NCBI RefSeq assembly: GCF_003602275.1
Contig: NZ_QZVT01000002.1
Span: 434,001 to 498,000, forward strand
DNA from: Arthrobacter cheniae
GTDB taxonomy: Bacteria > Actinomycetota > Actinomycetes > Actinomycetales > Micrococcaceae
Length of the DNA stretch: 64,000 nt
Direction: 5' to 3'
Within the stretch, counting starts at the first letter, position 1. Each line of letters starts with the position of its first letter. Shown one piece after another: positions 1-10,614 of this stretch. Below the pieces are notes generated by a model that was not told the origin of the DNA, searched no databases, and saw only the letters and a list, made by a program, of their open reading frames with translations. The position numbers were made by a program, and so were the translations under genes.

Positions 1-1023
1 GTGCCAGGCCTGTTGCGCACTGCCTTGGCGCGGCCTGGAAGGAACAGGTTGCCCGCCCCTGACGCCGGCTCTCCCCGCGTATTCATCGTCATCACCACCT
101 TCAATCGGGCAACCCACCTGCAGGAACTCCTCGGTTCCATCGCGTCCCTCGATCCTGCACCCGCGGGCGTCATCGTCGTCGACAACGCCAGCACCGACGG
201 CACCGCCGGGGTACTCGCGGCGGTCGATCTTCCCGTGCCGGTCATCGTGCACCGGCTCCCGAGCAATGTCGGAGGTTCGGGCGGCTTCGCGGCCGGGGTG
301 ACGGCCGGACTCGAGGAGGGCGCCGACTGGCTATGGCTGATGGACGACGACGTCGTCGTCCTCCCCGACGCCCTCGCCTCCTTCGCTCCCTGGATGGGCC
401 GCTACTCCTGCATCCACGGGCGCCGCCTCGACCACGCCGGGAACCCCTTCTTCTGGCAGCACATCCTCAACGAGTCCCTCGGCGTCCATCTACCGGTCCG
501 CGGCGATGTCTTCGCGTCGTCTCCGGTCTTCCACACCAACGTCGGCTGCTTCGAGGGGATGCTCGTCTCCGCCGACGTCGTGCGGGAGACGGGTCTGCCG
601 GATGCGCGCTTCTTCCTCAACGGTGACGACACCACCTACGGCTGGCTCATCTCGCAGCAGCACCCCGTGGCCTACGTCGACGCGTTCGTGCTCCGAAAGA
701 CCCGCCCCCAACGGCAGATCGACCTTGGCGTACGCCACCTGAACGATTCGAGCGACCTGTCACGGTTCTGCGGCATGCGCAACCGCGGGTACCTCGCACG
801 CTACCTCCAGGTCCACGGCTGCTACTCCCGCGTGGGCTTCGGCCTCGGGACTTTCCTCTCGGCGGGCAAGGAGGTCGTACGGCTGGTCGCCGTCGAGCGA
901 TCCCTGTCAGGGGTATCCGCCCTGTGGCGGGGTTGGCGAGCCGCGCGCGTCATCCTGCGGGATCGGGACTGGCGGCCTGAGCCCCCGCTGGCGGACCCGG
1001 CCGTGCAGGCGGAACGCCGGTGA
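1..1023 (+). CDS. Family 2 glycosyltransferase (GlfT-like)
   Basis: Predicted to transfer an activated sugar onto a cell-surface glycan at the inner face of the membrane. The GT-A fold is visible: VITTFNR near residue 31, the nucleotide-binding VVDNAS at 59-64, NVGGSGGF at 89-96, and the metal-binding acidic run WLMDDD at 112-117. A later acidic pair in NGDD (207-210) could provide the catalytic base. No membrane segment is obvious. The NLGGxGG-type stretch plus DDD resembles actinobacterial galactofuranosyl- and rhamnosyltransferases. The reading frame is open from base 1 with a GTG, so the true start may lie outside the window. Its stop overlaps the following epimerase gene by four bases, suggesting a shared surface-polysaccharide operon. 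Donor and acceptor cannot be read from sequence. A paralogue lies at 2816-3739 on the other strand. Confidence 0.85.
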   Translation: MPGLLRTALARPGRNRLPAPDAGSPRVFIVITTFNRATHLQELLGSIASLDPAPAGVIVVDNASTDGTAGVLAAVDLPVPVIVHRLPSNVGGSGGFAAGVTAGLEEGADWLWLMDDDVVVLPDALASFAPWMGRYSCIHGRRLDHAGNPFFWQHILNESLGVHLPVRGDVFASSPVFHTNVGCFEGMLVSADVVRETGLPDARFFLNGDDTTYGWLISQQHPVAYVDAFVLRKTRPQRQIDLGVRHLNDSSDLSRFCGMRNRGYLARYLQVHGCYSRVGFGLGTFLSAGKEVVRLVAVERSLSGVSALWRGWRAARVILRDRDWRPEPPLADPAVQAERR

Positions 1024-1964
1024 GCTGGCTCGTCCTCGGCGGGTCCGGCTTCGTCGGGTCCGCGATACTCCGGGCACTCGAATCAGCAGGCGTCGAAGCC
1101 CGGACCGCTCCTGCGCCACGGCTCAGGACCGCGGCGGACACACCGGAGGCGCTGGCCGAGGCCGCCGTCCGTGCTGACATCACGAAGCTGGTGGCACTCA
1201 TGGAGGGGCACGATGTCGTCGTCAACGCGGCGGGACTGGCCACGCCGTCCGCGTCCGCCGGCGCCGACCTGCTCGGCGCGAACGCTCTGCTTCCCGTCGT
1301 CCTCGCCCGCGCGGCCGGCGAGGCACGCGTCCGGCGCTTTCTCCACCTGAGCAGCGCGGCTGTGCAGGGGAGAACGGCCACTCTGGACGAGACGGATGCC
1401 GTACGGCCGTTCTCGGCCTACTCGCGCAGCAAGGCCCTCGGCGAACAGGGCCTCGCTGCGCTGCGGCTCCCCGACCTGTCCGTGGTGACGGTGCGCGCCA
1501 CGTCGGTCCAGGGCACGGGACGCCCGACGACGACGGCTATCGCGCGGCTCGCCCGCTCACCGCTGGCCTCGGTGGCTTCACCGGGCAGCGCGAAGTCCCC
1601 CATCACCTCGGTCGAGGCGCTGGCCGACCTGGTGGTCGCGGCGGGGCGCCACGAAGACGCCGTGCCCCGGATCGTCCTGCAGCCATGGGAGGGACTCACG
1701 GCCCGCTCGGTCCTCGAGGCGGCGGGCGGGCGGCCCCGTGCGCTGCCGGCGGCCCTGTGCAGGGTAGCCGTGGCAGGAGGCTACGCGGCGTCGATGCTGA
1801 TGGGCAGACGCCTGGACGGACACGTGCGCCGCGTGGAACTGATGTGGTTCGGGCAGGATCAGGTGCCCGGCTGGGCTGTGCAGGCAGGTATCGTCCCGAC
1901 GGCCCGGGTGCGGGACGTCCTCGCCGCTGCCGGCGCTGCAACCGGGGGCACCGTCTGGAGGTAA
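1020..1964 (+). CDS. NAD-dependent epimerase/dehydratase (extended SDR)
   Basis: A 314-residue protein with an N-terminal Rossmann fold. GGSGFVGS at residues 7-14 binds the dinucleotide, SSAA at 111-114 supplies the serine, and YSRSK at 134-138 is the Tyr-xxx-Lys catalytic pair of extended short-chain dehydrogenases. Such enzymes convert nucleotide sugars (epimerisation, dehydration or reduction). The GTG start lies four bases inside the preceding glycosyltransferase gene (GTGA overlap), so the enzyme probably makes or modifies the sugar that this glycosyltransferase uses. The stop is four bases from the convergent tsaC stop, so there is almost no room for a terminator between them. The exact substrate is unknown; an isoflavone-reductase-like or other redox role is the main alternative. 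Confidence 0.85.
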   Translation: MSWLVLGGSGFVGSAILRALESAGVEARTAPAPRLRTAADTPEALAEAAVRADITKLVALMEGHDVVVNAAGLATPSASAGADLLGANALLPVVLARAAGEARVRRFLHLSSAAVQGRTATLDETDAVRPFSAYSRSKALGEQGLAALRLPDLSVVTVRATSVQGTGRPTTTAIARLARSPLASVASPGSAKSPITSVEALADLVVAAGRHEDAVPRIVLQPWEGLTARSVLEAAGGRPRALPAALCRVAVAGGYAASMLMGRRLDGHVRRVELMWFGQDQVPGWAVQAGIVPTARVRDVLAAAGAATGGTVWR

Positions 1965-1968
1965 ACCG

Positions 1969-2751
1969 TCAGGAGGTGAAGGGGCCGGAGCCGCCGGACA
2001 CCGCCGGCGCGTCGTCCACCGACTCTGCCGGTGTTCCGCTGCCAGGCTCTGCCGGTGCAACCTTCCCCGACTCCGCCGGAGTCCCGCCGCCCGGGTCGCC
2101 GTCGATCCCGACGATTCCCGGCACGACCTCGCGCAGCCGTTCCAGCGAAAGAGTGCCCTGGCGGACGACCCGCAGGGTCTCCCCCGTCGCATCGACGATC
2201 GTCGAGCCTGTGCCGCCTCCCGCTGTCCGTGGGCCTGCGTCCAGGTACACGGCCACGGATTCCGCCAATTGTCCTGCTGCCTCGGCGGCCGTCGTCGCGG
2301 CCGGCTGACCCGTCCTGTTCGCCGAGGAGACGGCCAGCGGCCCCGTGAGGGTCAGGAGCTCGAGGGCTACCTCGTCGTCGGGCATCCGGAGGGCAACGGT
2401 ACCGAGTGCGTCACCCAGGTCCCAGGTGAGGGACGGCTGGGAATGGCAGATCAGTGTGAGGCCACCGGGCCAGAACGCCTCGGCCAACCTGCGCGCGTCG
2501 GGAAGGACATCCGTCGCGAGGCCGTCGAGCGTCTGGACCCGTGGGATGAGGACCGGCGGCGGCATGTTCCGGCCGCGCCCCTTGGAGGCCAGCAGGGTCG
2601 CGACGGCCTGGGGTGAGAAGGCGTCGGCTCCGATGCCGTACACGGTGTCCGTCGGCAGCACGACGACCTGCTTGAGCGAGACGGCCCGCTGGGCTGCGGT
2701 CAATCCCTCGCGTCGCTGAAGGGGGTCGGAGCAGTCGTAGCTAGTGGTCAC
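1969..2751 (-). CDS. tsaC: L-threonylcarbamoyladenylate synthase (Sua5/YrdC family)
   Basis: Makes threonylcarbamoyl-AMP from threonine, bicarbonate and ATP, the first step of the universal t6A modification of ANN-decoding tRNAs. The YrdC domain fills roughly residues 10-210, with the family signatures VVLPTDTVYGIG near residue 30, KGRGRNMPPPVLI, and PLAVSSANRTG. The last 45 or so residues are a low-complexity tail with degenerate TPAES/APAES units, and there is no Sua5 C-terminal domain. The start is GTG at 2751. It is the last gene of the prfA-prmC-glycosyltransferase-tsaC run; prfA-prmC-tsaC linkage is common in Actinobacteria. The gap to the upstream glycosyltransferase is about 64 bases. 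Confidence 0.93.
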   Translation of the reverse strand: MTTSYDCSDPLQRREGLTAAQRAVSLKQVVVLPTDTVYGIGADAFSPQAVATLLASKGRGRNMPPPVLIPRVQTLDGLATDVLPDARRLAEAFWPGGLTLICHSQPSLTWDLGDALGTVALRMPDDEVALELLTLTGPLAVSSANRTGQPAATTAAEAAGQLAESVAVYLDAGPRTAGGGTGSTIVDATGETLRVVRQGTLSLERLREVVPGIVGIDGDPGGGTPAESGKVAPAEPGSGTPAESVDDAPAVSGGSGPFTS

Positions 2752-2815
2752 CGGATCATCTTTCCATCAGGGGGGACACGCCTGCGCGCGTCAGGCGGGT
2801 GGGTCAGGGGCGGAC

Positions 2816-3739
2816 TCAGGCCGAGGGCGGCGGGCCGAAGCCCGTGCCGCGGAAGCCTGCCGAATATGCTGCGAACCAGGCCCGCAGGCCCCTCAGGTCG
2901 CGCTGTGTGAGGAAGTAGTAGGGGAAACCGATGACGTCCGCACCGAACCATCGAAGGTTCCGGTACTTGCGGGCGAGGTAGGCCCGGTTGCGGAAGTAGG
3001 AGAACCGCTTGAAGTCGCCCTCGGGGATCACGGGGATGATGAAGCCGCCGAAGATTGGCTTCATCTCCGTCCAGGTGGCCGGGTGGCGGACGGCCACGGT
3101 GGCCAGGGTCCCGTACTTCAGACCGGCCTTCCGCACGCGTGCGAGGAAGTCCACCTCGTCCCCGCGGATGAAGAACTTCATGTCCGGCAGCCCGATCTTC
3201 GAGAACACCTCGGCGCGGATCAGCGCCCCGTTGAAGAAGTGCACCATGTCGGGCAGGAAACCCATCGGCTCCAGCGTCGCGCGGTCGTTGGTCAGCAGTC
3301 CGTTGATCCGGAAGTTGAAGGACAGGCGAGAGGGATCGGAGGTCGCCGCGACCAGTGGACTCACGATGTCGAGCTCGTGCTCGTGCGCGGCGCGGAGCAG
3401 TTCGGTGAGGCAGCGCTCGTCCTCGGGATGGCCGTCGTCGTCCATGAGCCAGATCCACTGGGCCCCGCTGGCGATCGCCGCGAGGATCGCGAAGGCGAAA
3501 CCACCCGCACCGCCGAGGTTCGCCTCCGAGCGCAGGTAGTGGATGGTGCCCTCGGCGGCTGCTACGACATCACCGGCCGGCTTCGTGCCGGAGTCCACGA
3601 GCGCCACCGTCACGATCGGTGCTGTCTGGGCGGCGAGCGAGCGCAGGAGCTGGGCCAGCTCCCCGGGGCGGTCGTAGGTCACCGCGGCCACGGCCACGGT
3701 GTCGCCGGTCGATGGTGCCTGGGTCGGCTGCTCCGTCAT
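2816..3739 (-). CDS. Family 2 glycosyltransferase inside the prfA operon
   Basis: A 307-residue GT-A glycosyltransferase built like the one at 1-1023. It has the TYDRPGEL start of the fold near residue 21, VDSGTK at 48-53, NLGGAGGF at 74-81, WLMDDD at 97-102, and an acidic RGDE at 192-195. The C-terminal part is rich in aromatic and basic residues, as in membrane-associated galactofuranosyltransferases, but has no clear transmembrane helix. The ATG overlaps the prmC stop (ATGA), so it is probably translated by coupling to prmC. A surface-glycan enzyme inside a translation-factor operon is unexpected. Together with the paralogue and epimerase at 1-1964 it points to a nearby cell-wall glycan locus. 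Substrate unknown. Confidence 0.85.
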   Translation of the reverse strand: MTEQPTQAPSTGDTVAVAAVTYDRPGELAQLLRSLAAQTAPIVTVALVDSGTKPAGDVVAAAEGTIHYLRSEANLGGAGGFAFAILAAIASGAQWIWLMDDDGHPEDERCLTELLRAAHEHELDIVSPLVAATSDPSRLSFNFRINGLLTNDRATLEPMGFLPDMVHFFNGALIRAEVFSKIGLPDMKFFIRGDEVDFLARVRKAGLKYGTLATVAVRHPATWTEMKPIFGGFIIPVIPEGDFKRFSYFRNRAYLARKYRNLRWFGADVIGFPYYFLTQRDLRGLRAWFAAYSAGFRGTGFGPPPSA

Positions 3740-4617
3740 TGTGATGCCTGTCCTGTCGTCGCTGTCGATCCTGTCGATGCCTCGTCGTCCCTGAGCACGG
3801 CGCTCGTTGCTCGGTCTCGTCCGCCGAGGTCCTGGTGCGTCGTCACCGAGGACCAGACGCCGGCCTGCACGAGGAAGGCGGCGACCCAGGGCGCCTGTAC
3901 CTCGGCGTGCTCCATGACGAAGCTGCCGCCGGGCCTGAGGAGCCGCGCAGCAGAGGCTGCGGCGGCCCGCGGCAACTGCAGGCCGTCCGCTCCCCCGCCG
4001 TACAGGGCCATCTGCGGATCGTGCTCCGCCACCTCGGGCTCGTTCGGCACGGCTTCCGCGGGGATGTACGGCGGATTGGAGACCACGATGTCGAAGGAGC
4101 CGTTGTGCTCGGGAAGGGCCGTCGCGAGGTCGGCCTGGATCAGGCGCACCCCGAATGGCGCGAGGTTCGCTGCCGCCCAGGCGAGTGCCAAATCGCTGAG
4201 CTCGACGGCGTACACCTCCGCGCCCGGCACCTCGTCCGCTATCGCCGCGGCGATCGCCCCCGATCCGGTGCCGAGGTCGACGATCTTCGGGCCGACCATA
4301 CCCGTGGCCAGGTCGATCACGAGCTGCGCCACCGTCTCGGTCTCGGGCCGTGGGATGAAGACGCCGGGCCCGACCGACAGGTCGAGGCGCCGGAAGGACG
4401 CCGTTCCCGTCAGGTGCTGCAGGGGCACCCGCCGGGCACGCTCGTCGATCAGGGCGTGGAAGCCCTCGGGGATGTCCGCTCCGGTGAGGGCGAGGGCACG
4501 CAGGCGTCCCCTTGAGACCCCGAGGAGGTGGGCGGCCAGAAGTTCGGCGTCGACCCTGGGACTCGGGACGCCTGCCTCGCGGAGCCGACGCTCCGCTGCC
4601 CGCAGGGCTTCCTCCAC
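3736..4617 (-). CDS. prmC: Release factor glutamine N5-methyltransferase PrmC
   Basis: Methylates the glutamine of the GGQ motif in release factors 1 and 2 with S-adenosylmethionine, which speeds peptide release. The sequence shows the N-terminal helical release-factor-binding domain, PRPETE at 89-94, the SAM-binding DLGTGSGA at 114-121, and the diagnostic NPPY at 181-184 that holds the substrate glutamine. Its 293 residues match the family. The GTG start lies two bases after the prfA stop, so enzyme and substrate are co-transcribed. The last 20 or so residues (TGSTATTGQASQ) look disordered. The stop overlaps the start of the following glycosyltransferase. Confidence 0.96.
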   Translation of the reverse strand: MEEALRAAERRLREAGVPSPRVDAELLAAHLLGVSRGRLRALALTGADIPEGFHALIDERARRVPLQHLTGTASFRRLDLSVGPGVFIPRPETETVAQLVIDLATGMVGPKIVDLGTGSGAIAAAIADEVPGAEVYAVELSDLALAWAAANLAPFGVRLIQADLATALPEHNGSFDIVVSNPPYIPAEAVPNEPEVAEHDPQMALYGGGADGLQLPRAAAASAARLLRPGGSFVMEHAEVQAPWVAAFLVQAGVWSSVTTHQDLGGRDRATSAVLRDDEASTGSTATTGQASQ

Positions 4618-4619
4618 GC

Positions 4620-5699
4620 CTACTCGTCCGAGCCGATGGCGTCCAGGCGGGCCTGCTCGTCCATCTCGATGGCCGACTGCACCACGGGCTCCAGCTCGCC
4701 GTTCATGACGGCGTCGAGGTTGTAGGCCTTGTACCCCGTGCGGTGGTCCGCGATCCGGTTCTCCGGGTAGTTGTAGGTGCGGATGCGCTCCGAACGGTCC
4801 ATGGTGCGGATCTGCGACTTCCTGATGTCGGAGTTCACCGCATCGATCTTCTCCTGCTCGTGCGCCAGGATGCGTGAGCGCAGCACACGCATCGCGGCCT
4901 CACGGTTCTGCAGCTGCGACTTCTCGTTCTGCATGGCCACCACGATGCCCGTGGGAAGGTGCGTGATCCGCACAGCGGAGTCGGTCGTGTTGACGGACTG
5001 CCCGCCGGGCCCGGACGAGCGGTACACATCGATCTTGAGGTCGTTCTGGCTGATCTGCACTTCCTCGGGCTCGTCGACCTCGGGCAGGACCAGGACCCCC
5101 GCGGCGGACGTGTGGATGCGGCCCTGGGACTCCGTGACGGGTACCCGCTGGACACGATGCACCCCGCCCTCGAACTTGAGTCGCGCGTAGACGCCCTCGG
5201 CGGGATCGTTCGATGATCCCTTGATGGCCATCTGGACGTCCTTGTAGCCTCCGAGATCGGACTCGTTCGCCGAGAGGAGCTCGGTCTTCCAGCCCCGGGA
5301 CTCGGCATAGCGGGCGTACATCCGGAGCAGGTCCCCGGCGAAGAGCGCAGCTTCGTCGCCACCCTCGCCGCCCTTGACCTCGATGATGACGTTGCGGCTG
5401 TCGTTCGGGTCGCGCGGGATCAGCAGTCGTCGCAGGCGCTCCTGGGCGACGGCGAGCTGCTCCTCGAGGACGGGCACCTCGGCGGCGAACTCCGGGTCTT
5501 CGGAGGCCATCCCGCGGGCGGCCTCGAGGTCGTCGTCAAGGGCGGCCCACCGGTTGTGCGCATCGACGATGCGGCCGAGTTCGGCGTACCTGCGGCCGAG
5601 CTTCCGCGCCAACGCCTGGTCGGCGTGGACAGCGGGATCGGCGAGCTGGTCCTGCAGCTCGGAGTGTTCATCGAGCAGTCCCTGGATGGACTCAAACAT
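4620..5699 (-). CDS. prfA: Peptide chain release factor 1
   Basis: Recognises UAA and UAG in the ribosomal A site and triggers release of the finished protein. The peptidyl-transferase motif GPGGQSVN has GGQ at residues 232-234. The stop-codon-reading PxT tripeptide of RF1 is PVT at 187-189, rather than the SPF of RF2, which fixes the identity. The 359-residue length is typical. I place the start at the ATG at 5699 (MFESIQGLL) because AAAGAGG sits a good distance upstream and RF1 proteins begin here; the frame is open 28 codons further but that stretch is not RF1-like. It is the first gene of prfA-prmC-glycosyltransferase-tsaC and follows rho across a structured 231-base gap. Confidence 0.97.
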   Translation of the reverse strand: MFESIQGLLDEHSELQDQLADPAVHADQALARKLGRRYAELGRIVDAHNRWAALDDDLEAARGMASEDPEFAAEVPVLEEQLAVAQERLRRLLIPRDPNDSRNVIIEVKGGEGGDEAALFAGDLLRMYARYAESRGWKTELLSANESDLGGYKDVQMAIKGSSNDPAEGVYARLKFEGGVHRVQRVPVTESQGRIHTSAAGVLVLPEVDEPEEVQISQNDLKIDVYRSSGPGGQSVNTTDSAVRITHLPTGIVVAMQNEKSQLQNREAAMRVLRSRILAHEQEKIDAVNSDIRKSQIRTMDRSERIRTYNYPENRIADHRTGYKAYNLDAVMNGELEPVVQSAIEMDEQARLDAIGSDE

Positions 5700-5831
5700 C
5701 GGGTATACCTCTTTCGGCGTGTACGGCCAGTCTACGAAGAACATCGGGGCGGAGTGGACGTCACCCCTCGGGTGGTCGTGCATGCCGTCCTCGCACCGGA
5801 CGCCGGTCCCGGCGTGCGGGCTTAACCCGAA

Positions 5832-5922
5832 AACCGCCCTGGAACGGGACCACGGGTTCCAGGCGTCCGGCAGGCTGTTCGCCTGCCGGACTCCCTGCGT
5901 CGTGGCCCCGTTCCGGGCGGTT
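5832..5922 (-). terminator. Large nested foldback downstream of rho
   Basis: Two arms, 5832-5854 and 5901-5922, pair over 21 base pairs with one bulge and one mismatch (8+8+5). Between them lies a perfect 11-bp hairpin, GTCCGGCAGGC at 5865-5875 with GCCTGCCGGAC at 5881-5891 and a 5-base loop. On the minus strand the element begins nine bases after the rho stop and the outer stem is followed by GGTTTTCGG, a short U-run. It most likely ends rho transcription or shields its 3' end. A structured non-coding RNA is an alternative. Confidence 0.6.
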
Positions 5923-5930
5923 CCGTGGTG

Positions 5931-8168
<2,238 letters not shown>

Positions 8169-8310
8169 GAAGGATCCTTCCCCCTCGTCGGGCGGCCACC
8201 TGATCAGTGGTCCGCGGTGGTTTGCCCCGTGCCGCATATGAAGCAGGCGGGGTTCAGCTGGACCGAAGGCTATCCGGCGTCGGCTGGGTGTGCTGTGAGC
8301 CTGAGGATGT

Positions 8311-8344
8311 CTTCGTGCGTCAGATCTGGCCCGAACGCACGAAG
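8311..8344 (-). promoter_or_regulatory. rho: Hairpin in the rho leader
   Basis: CTTCGTGCGT at 8311-8320 pairs perfectly with ACGCACGAAG at 8335-8344 around a 14-base loop. It lies inside the 333-base gap between thrB and rho (8169-8501), about 145 bases before the rho start. Rho genes are often autoregulated through their leader, so this could be part of an attenuator; that is inference. Apart from this hairpin and a weak promoter match I see nothing else in the gap. Confidence 0.4.
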
Positions 8345-8356
8345 ATAAGGTCGGAG

Positions 8357-8385
8357 GCTACACCGGAGGATGTGCTACTGCTCAA
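8357..8385 (-). promoter_or_regulatory. rho: Possible rho promoter
   Basis: On the minus strand TTGAGC (8380-8385) and TGTAGC (8357-8362) are separated by 17 bases, a loose match to the housekeeping -35/-10 pattern. It would start a leader of about 180 bases. The match is weak, and rho may also be transcribed from upstream thrB. Confidence 0.3.
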
Positions 8386-8501
8386 GGAACCTGCAGTTTT
8401 CGTGGCGGCCCTGAGAAAAGGACGGCCGACTCAACAGAAGCACACGATGTCTTGAGAGACACAATGATTCGCGAGGCGCACAGCGTACGCCGGAACGATC
8501 A

Positions 8502-9509
8502 TTACCCTTGGTGCACTCCCACTTTAGCACCTACATGCTCGATCGCGAGCCGGAGGATGCGCCATGAGCCGGGCGTGTCCACCTGCCCGACCAGCTGCCG
8601 CACGGCCTCCTCCGCCGCAGCGGCACCCGCCTCCCCGACGGCGAGCGTCATGATGCTCGGTCCCGCCCCGGAGATGGTGCTGGCGAATCCCTCCGAACGC
8701 AGCCCGCGCATCAGAGTGGCACTCGGCAGCATGGCCTGGGCGCGGAAATCCTGGTGCAGGGAGTCCTGCGTCGCAGGGAACAGCAGTGACGGATCGGCCC
8801 CGAGGGCGTGGACGAGCAGTGCTGCGCGGCCCGCATTGGCTGCGGCACTGCGATGGGACACCGACGGCGGCAGGAGGGCCCGGGCACTGTCCGTGGACAG
8901 CGCGAGCTCCGGGATGGCGACGACGGGGATGATGTCCGGATGCACCTCGACGCGCGTGCTGTGGAACGAGTAGCCGCTCTCCCAGGAGATGGCGAGCGCG
9001 CCCAGAAGGGCCGGCGCGACGTTGTCGGGGTGGCCCTCGATCGAGGCGGCCCACTGGAGGAGATGCGCGGCGTCGAGCCGACGATCGACGGGCAGCAGCG
9101 CGTTGGCCGCGAGCACTCCGGCGACGATCGCGGCTGCGGAGGAACCGAGGCCCCTGCCGTGCGGGATCACGTTCGTGGTGTCCAGCTCGAGCCCCGATGC
9201 CCGGAAGCCCCCGCGGCTCAGCGTGCTGATCAGTGAACGCGCGACGAGGTGCGTCTCGTCGGTGGGCAGGCCGGCAGCGCCCTCCCCTGTTGCGCGCACC
9301 GTCGTCGTGCCCGACGTCGTGGTGCGGACCCGGACGGTGTCATGCAGCGCCAGCGCGAGTCCGAGGGTGTCGAAACCCGGTCCGAGGTTGGCACTGGTGG
9401 CGGGTACCCGGACCACCACGTCCTGGCCCGACTCGACGGAGGGGAGGTCGGCGACGCCGCCTCCTGCCTCGACCGACGCCGGCACAGGCACTGCAGGCAG
9501 GCCTGCCAT
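8502..9509 (-). CDS. thrB: Homoserine kinase
   Basis: Phosphorylates homoserine to O-phosphohomoserine, the substrate of threonine synthase. It is a GHMP-family kinase of 335 residues. PATSANLGPGFD at 36-47 is the N-terminal family motif, and HGRGLGSSAA at 117-126 is the phosphate-binding loop. The first 28 residues are a variable Ala/Pro/Val-rich extension. The ATG at 9509 is one base away from the thrC stop, so it is read on the same message as hom and thrC. It is the last biosynthetic gene of the argS-lysA-hom-thrC-thrB series. Confidence 0.96.
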   Translation of the reverse strand: MAGLPAVPVPASVEAGGGVADLPSVESGQDVVVRVPATSANLGPGFDTLGLALALHDTVRVRTTTSGTTTVRATGEGAAGLPTDETHLVARSLISTLSRGGFRASGLELDTTNVIPHGRGLGSSAAAIVAGVLAANALLPVDRRLDAAHLLQWAASIEGHPDNVAPALLGALAISWESGYSFHSTRVEVHPDIIPVVAIPELALSTDSARALLPPSVSHRSAAANAGRAALLVHALGADPSLLFPATQDSLHQDFRAQAMLPSATLMRGLRSEGFASTISGAGPSIMTLAVGEAGAAAAEEAVRQLVGQVDTPGSWRILRLAIEHVGAKVGVHQG

Positions 9510-9510
9510 C

Positions 9511-10614
9511 TCAGTCCTCGAGCCCGAGTGCGGCGGCGACGCTGACGACGTCGAATTCCACCTTGATGGGTTCGATGTCCGAACCGTCCGCGGTGCGCAG
9601 CGCCCACTGCGGGTCCTTGAGGCCGTGACCCGTGACGGTGATGACGATGGTCTTGCCCGTGGGCACGAGTCCCTCGGCGTGCTTCTTGATCAGCCCTGCC
9701 ACGCCGGCGGCCGACGCCGGCTCCACGAAGACGCCCTCACGGGCGGACAGCCAGCGGTGGGCATCGAGGATCTCCTCATCCGTTACAGCCTCGATGAGAC
9801 CGCCGGATTCGTCCCGGGCGGCGACGGCAAAATCCCAGGACGCCGGGTTGCCGATGCGGATGGCGGTGGCGATGGTGTCGGGTTCCGTGATCGGGTGGCC
9901 CTTGACGAGCGGCGACGCACCCTCGGCCTGGAAGCCCCACATGATGGGAGTGCGGGTGGCGACGGCGGGAAGTTCGCCGTGGTGCATGGACGCGTACGGC
10001 GCCGCGTACTCCTTGTAGCCCTTCCAGTACGCGCTGATGTTGCCCGCGTTGCCGACCGGCATGAGGTGGTAGTCGGGAGCGTCACCGAGGGTGTCGACGA
10101 CCTCGAAGGCGGCCGTCTTCTGTCCCTCGAGCCGTGCCGGGTTCACCGAATTCACGAGGAACACGGGATAGGCCTCGGCGAGCTTGCGGGCGACGTCGAG
10201 GCAGTTGTCGAAGTTGCCGTTGACCTGCAGGAGCTGCGCGCCGTGGGCGATCGCCTGGCTGAGCTTCCCCATGGAGATCTTGCCGTCCGGCACGAGGACC
10301 GCACACGTGATCCCCGCCTGCGTGGCATAGGCTGCGGCGGACGCCGAGGTGTTGCCGGTCGACGCACAGACGACGGCCTTCGCGCCGGCCGCTACGGCCG
10401 CCGTCATGGCCATGGTCATGCCGCGGTCCTTGAAGGATCCCGTGGGGTTCATGCCCTCGACCTTGAGATAGACGGTGGATCCCGTCAGCTCGGACAGGTG
10501 GCGGGCGTGCACGAGCGGCGTTCCGCCCTCACCGAGGGTGACTACCTCGGTGGCGTCCGTGACGGGTAGGCGTTCGGCATATTCGCGGATGACTCCGCGC
10601 CACTGGTGGGCCAC
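9511..10614 (-). CDS. thrC: Threonine synthase
   Basis: Pyridoxal-phosphate enzyme that converts O-phosphohomoserine to threonine. The cofactor lysine is K62 in [10 protein letters not shown] (57-66), and the glycine-rich phosphate-binding stretch is present further on (PVGNAGN). At 367 residues it is of the short class common in Actinobacteria and Bacillus. The GTG start directly abuts the hom stop with no base between, and the stop is one base before thrB. This packing implies translational coupling along hom-thrC-thrB. Confidence 0.97.
   Translation of the reverse strand: MAHQWRGVIREYAERLPVTDATEVVTLGEGGTPLVHARHLSELTGSTVYLKVEGMNPTGSFKDRGMTMAMTAAVAAGAKAVVCASTGNTSASAAAYATQAGITCAVLVPDGKISMGKLSQAIAHGAQLLQVNGNFDNCLDVARKLAEAYPVFLVNSVNPARLEGQKTAAFEVVDTLGDAPDYHLMPVGNAGNISAYWKGYKEYAAPYASMHHGELPAVATRTPIMWGFQAEGASPLVKGHPITEPDTIATAIRIGNPASWDFAVAARDESGGLIEAVTDEEILDAHRWLSAREGVFVEPASAAGVAGLIKKHAEGLVPTGKTIVITVTGHGLKDPQWALRTADGSDIEPIKVEFDVVSVAAALGLED

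Noticed and set aside
2744..4708. 654-codon open frame on the plus strand over tsaC, glycosyltransferase and prmC
   Set aside because: Antisense shadow of three genes with strong family motifs; no domain recognised.
1..5699. Possible recently transferred glycan island
   Set aside because: Base composition and codon use look like the neighbouring housekeeping genes and I see no mobile-element remnant, so transfer is not supported.
8207..8455. Short plus-strand frame in the rho leader
   Set aside because: No ribosome site or homology; it runs opposite to the rho transcript and overlaps the hairpin.
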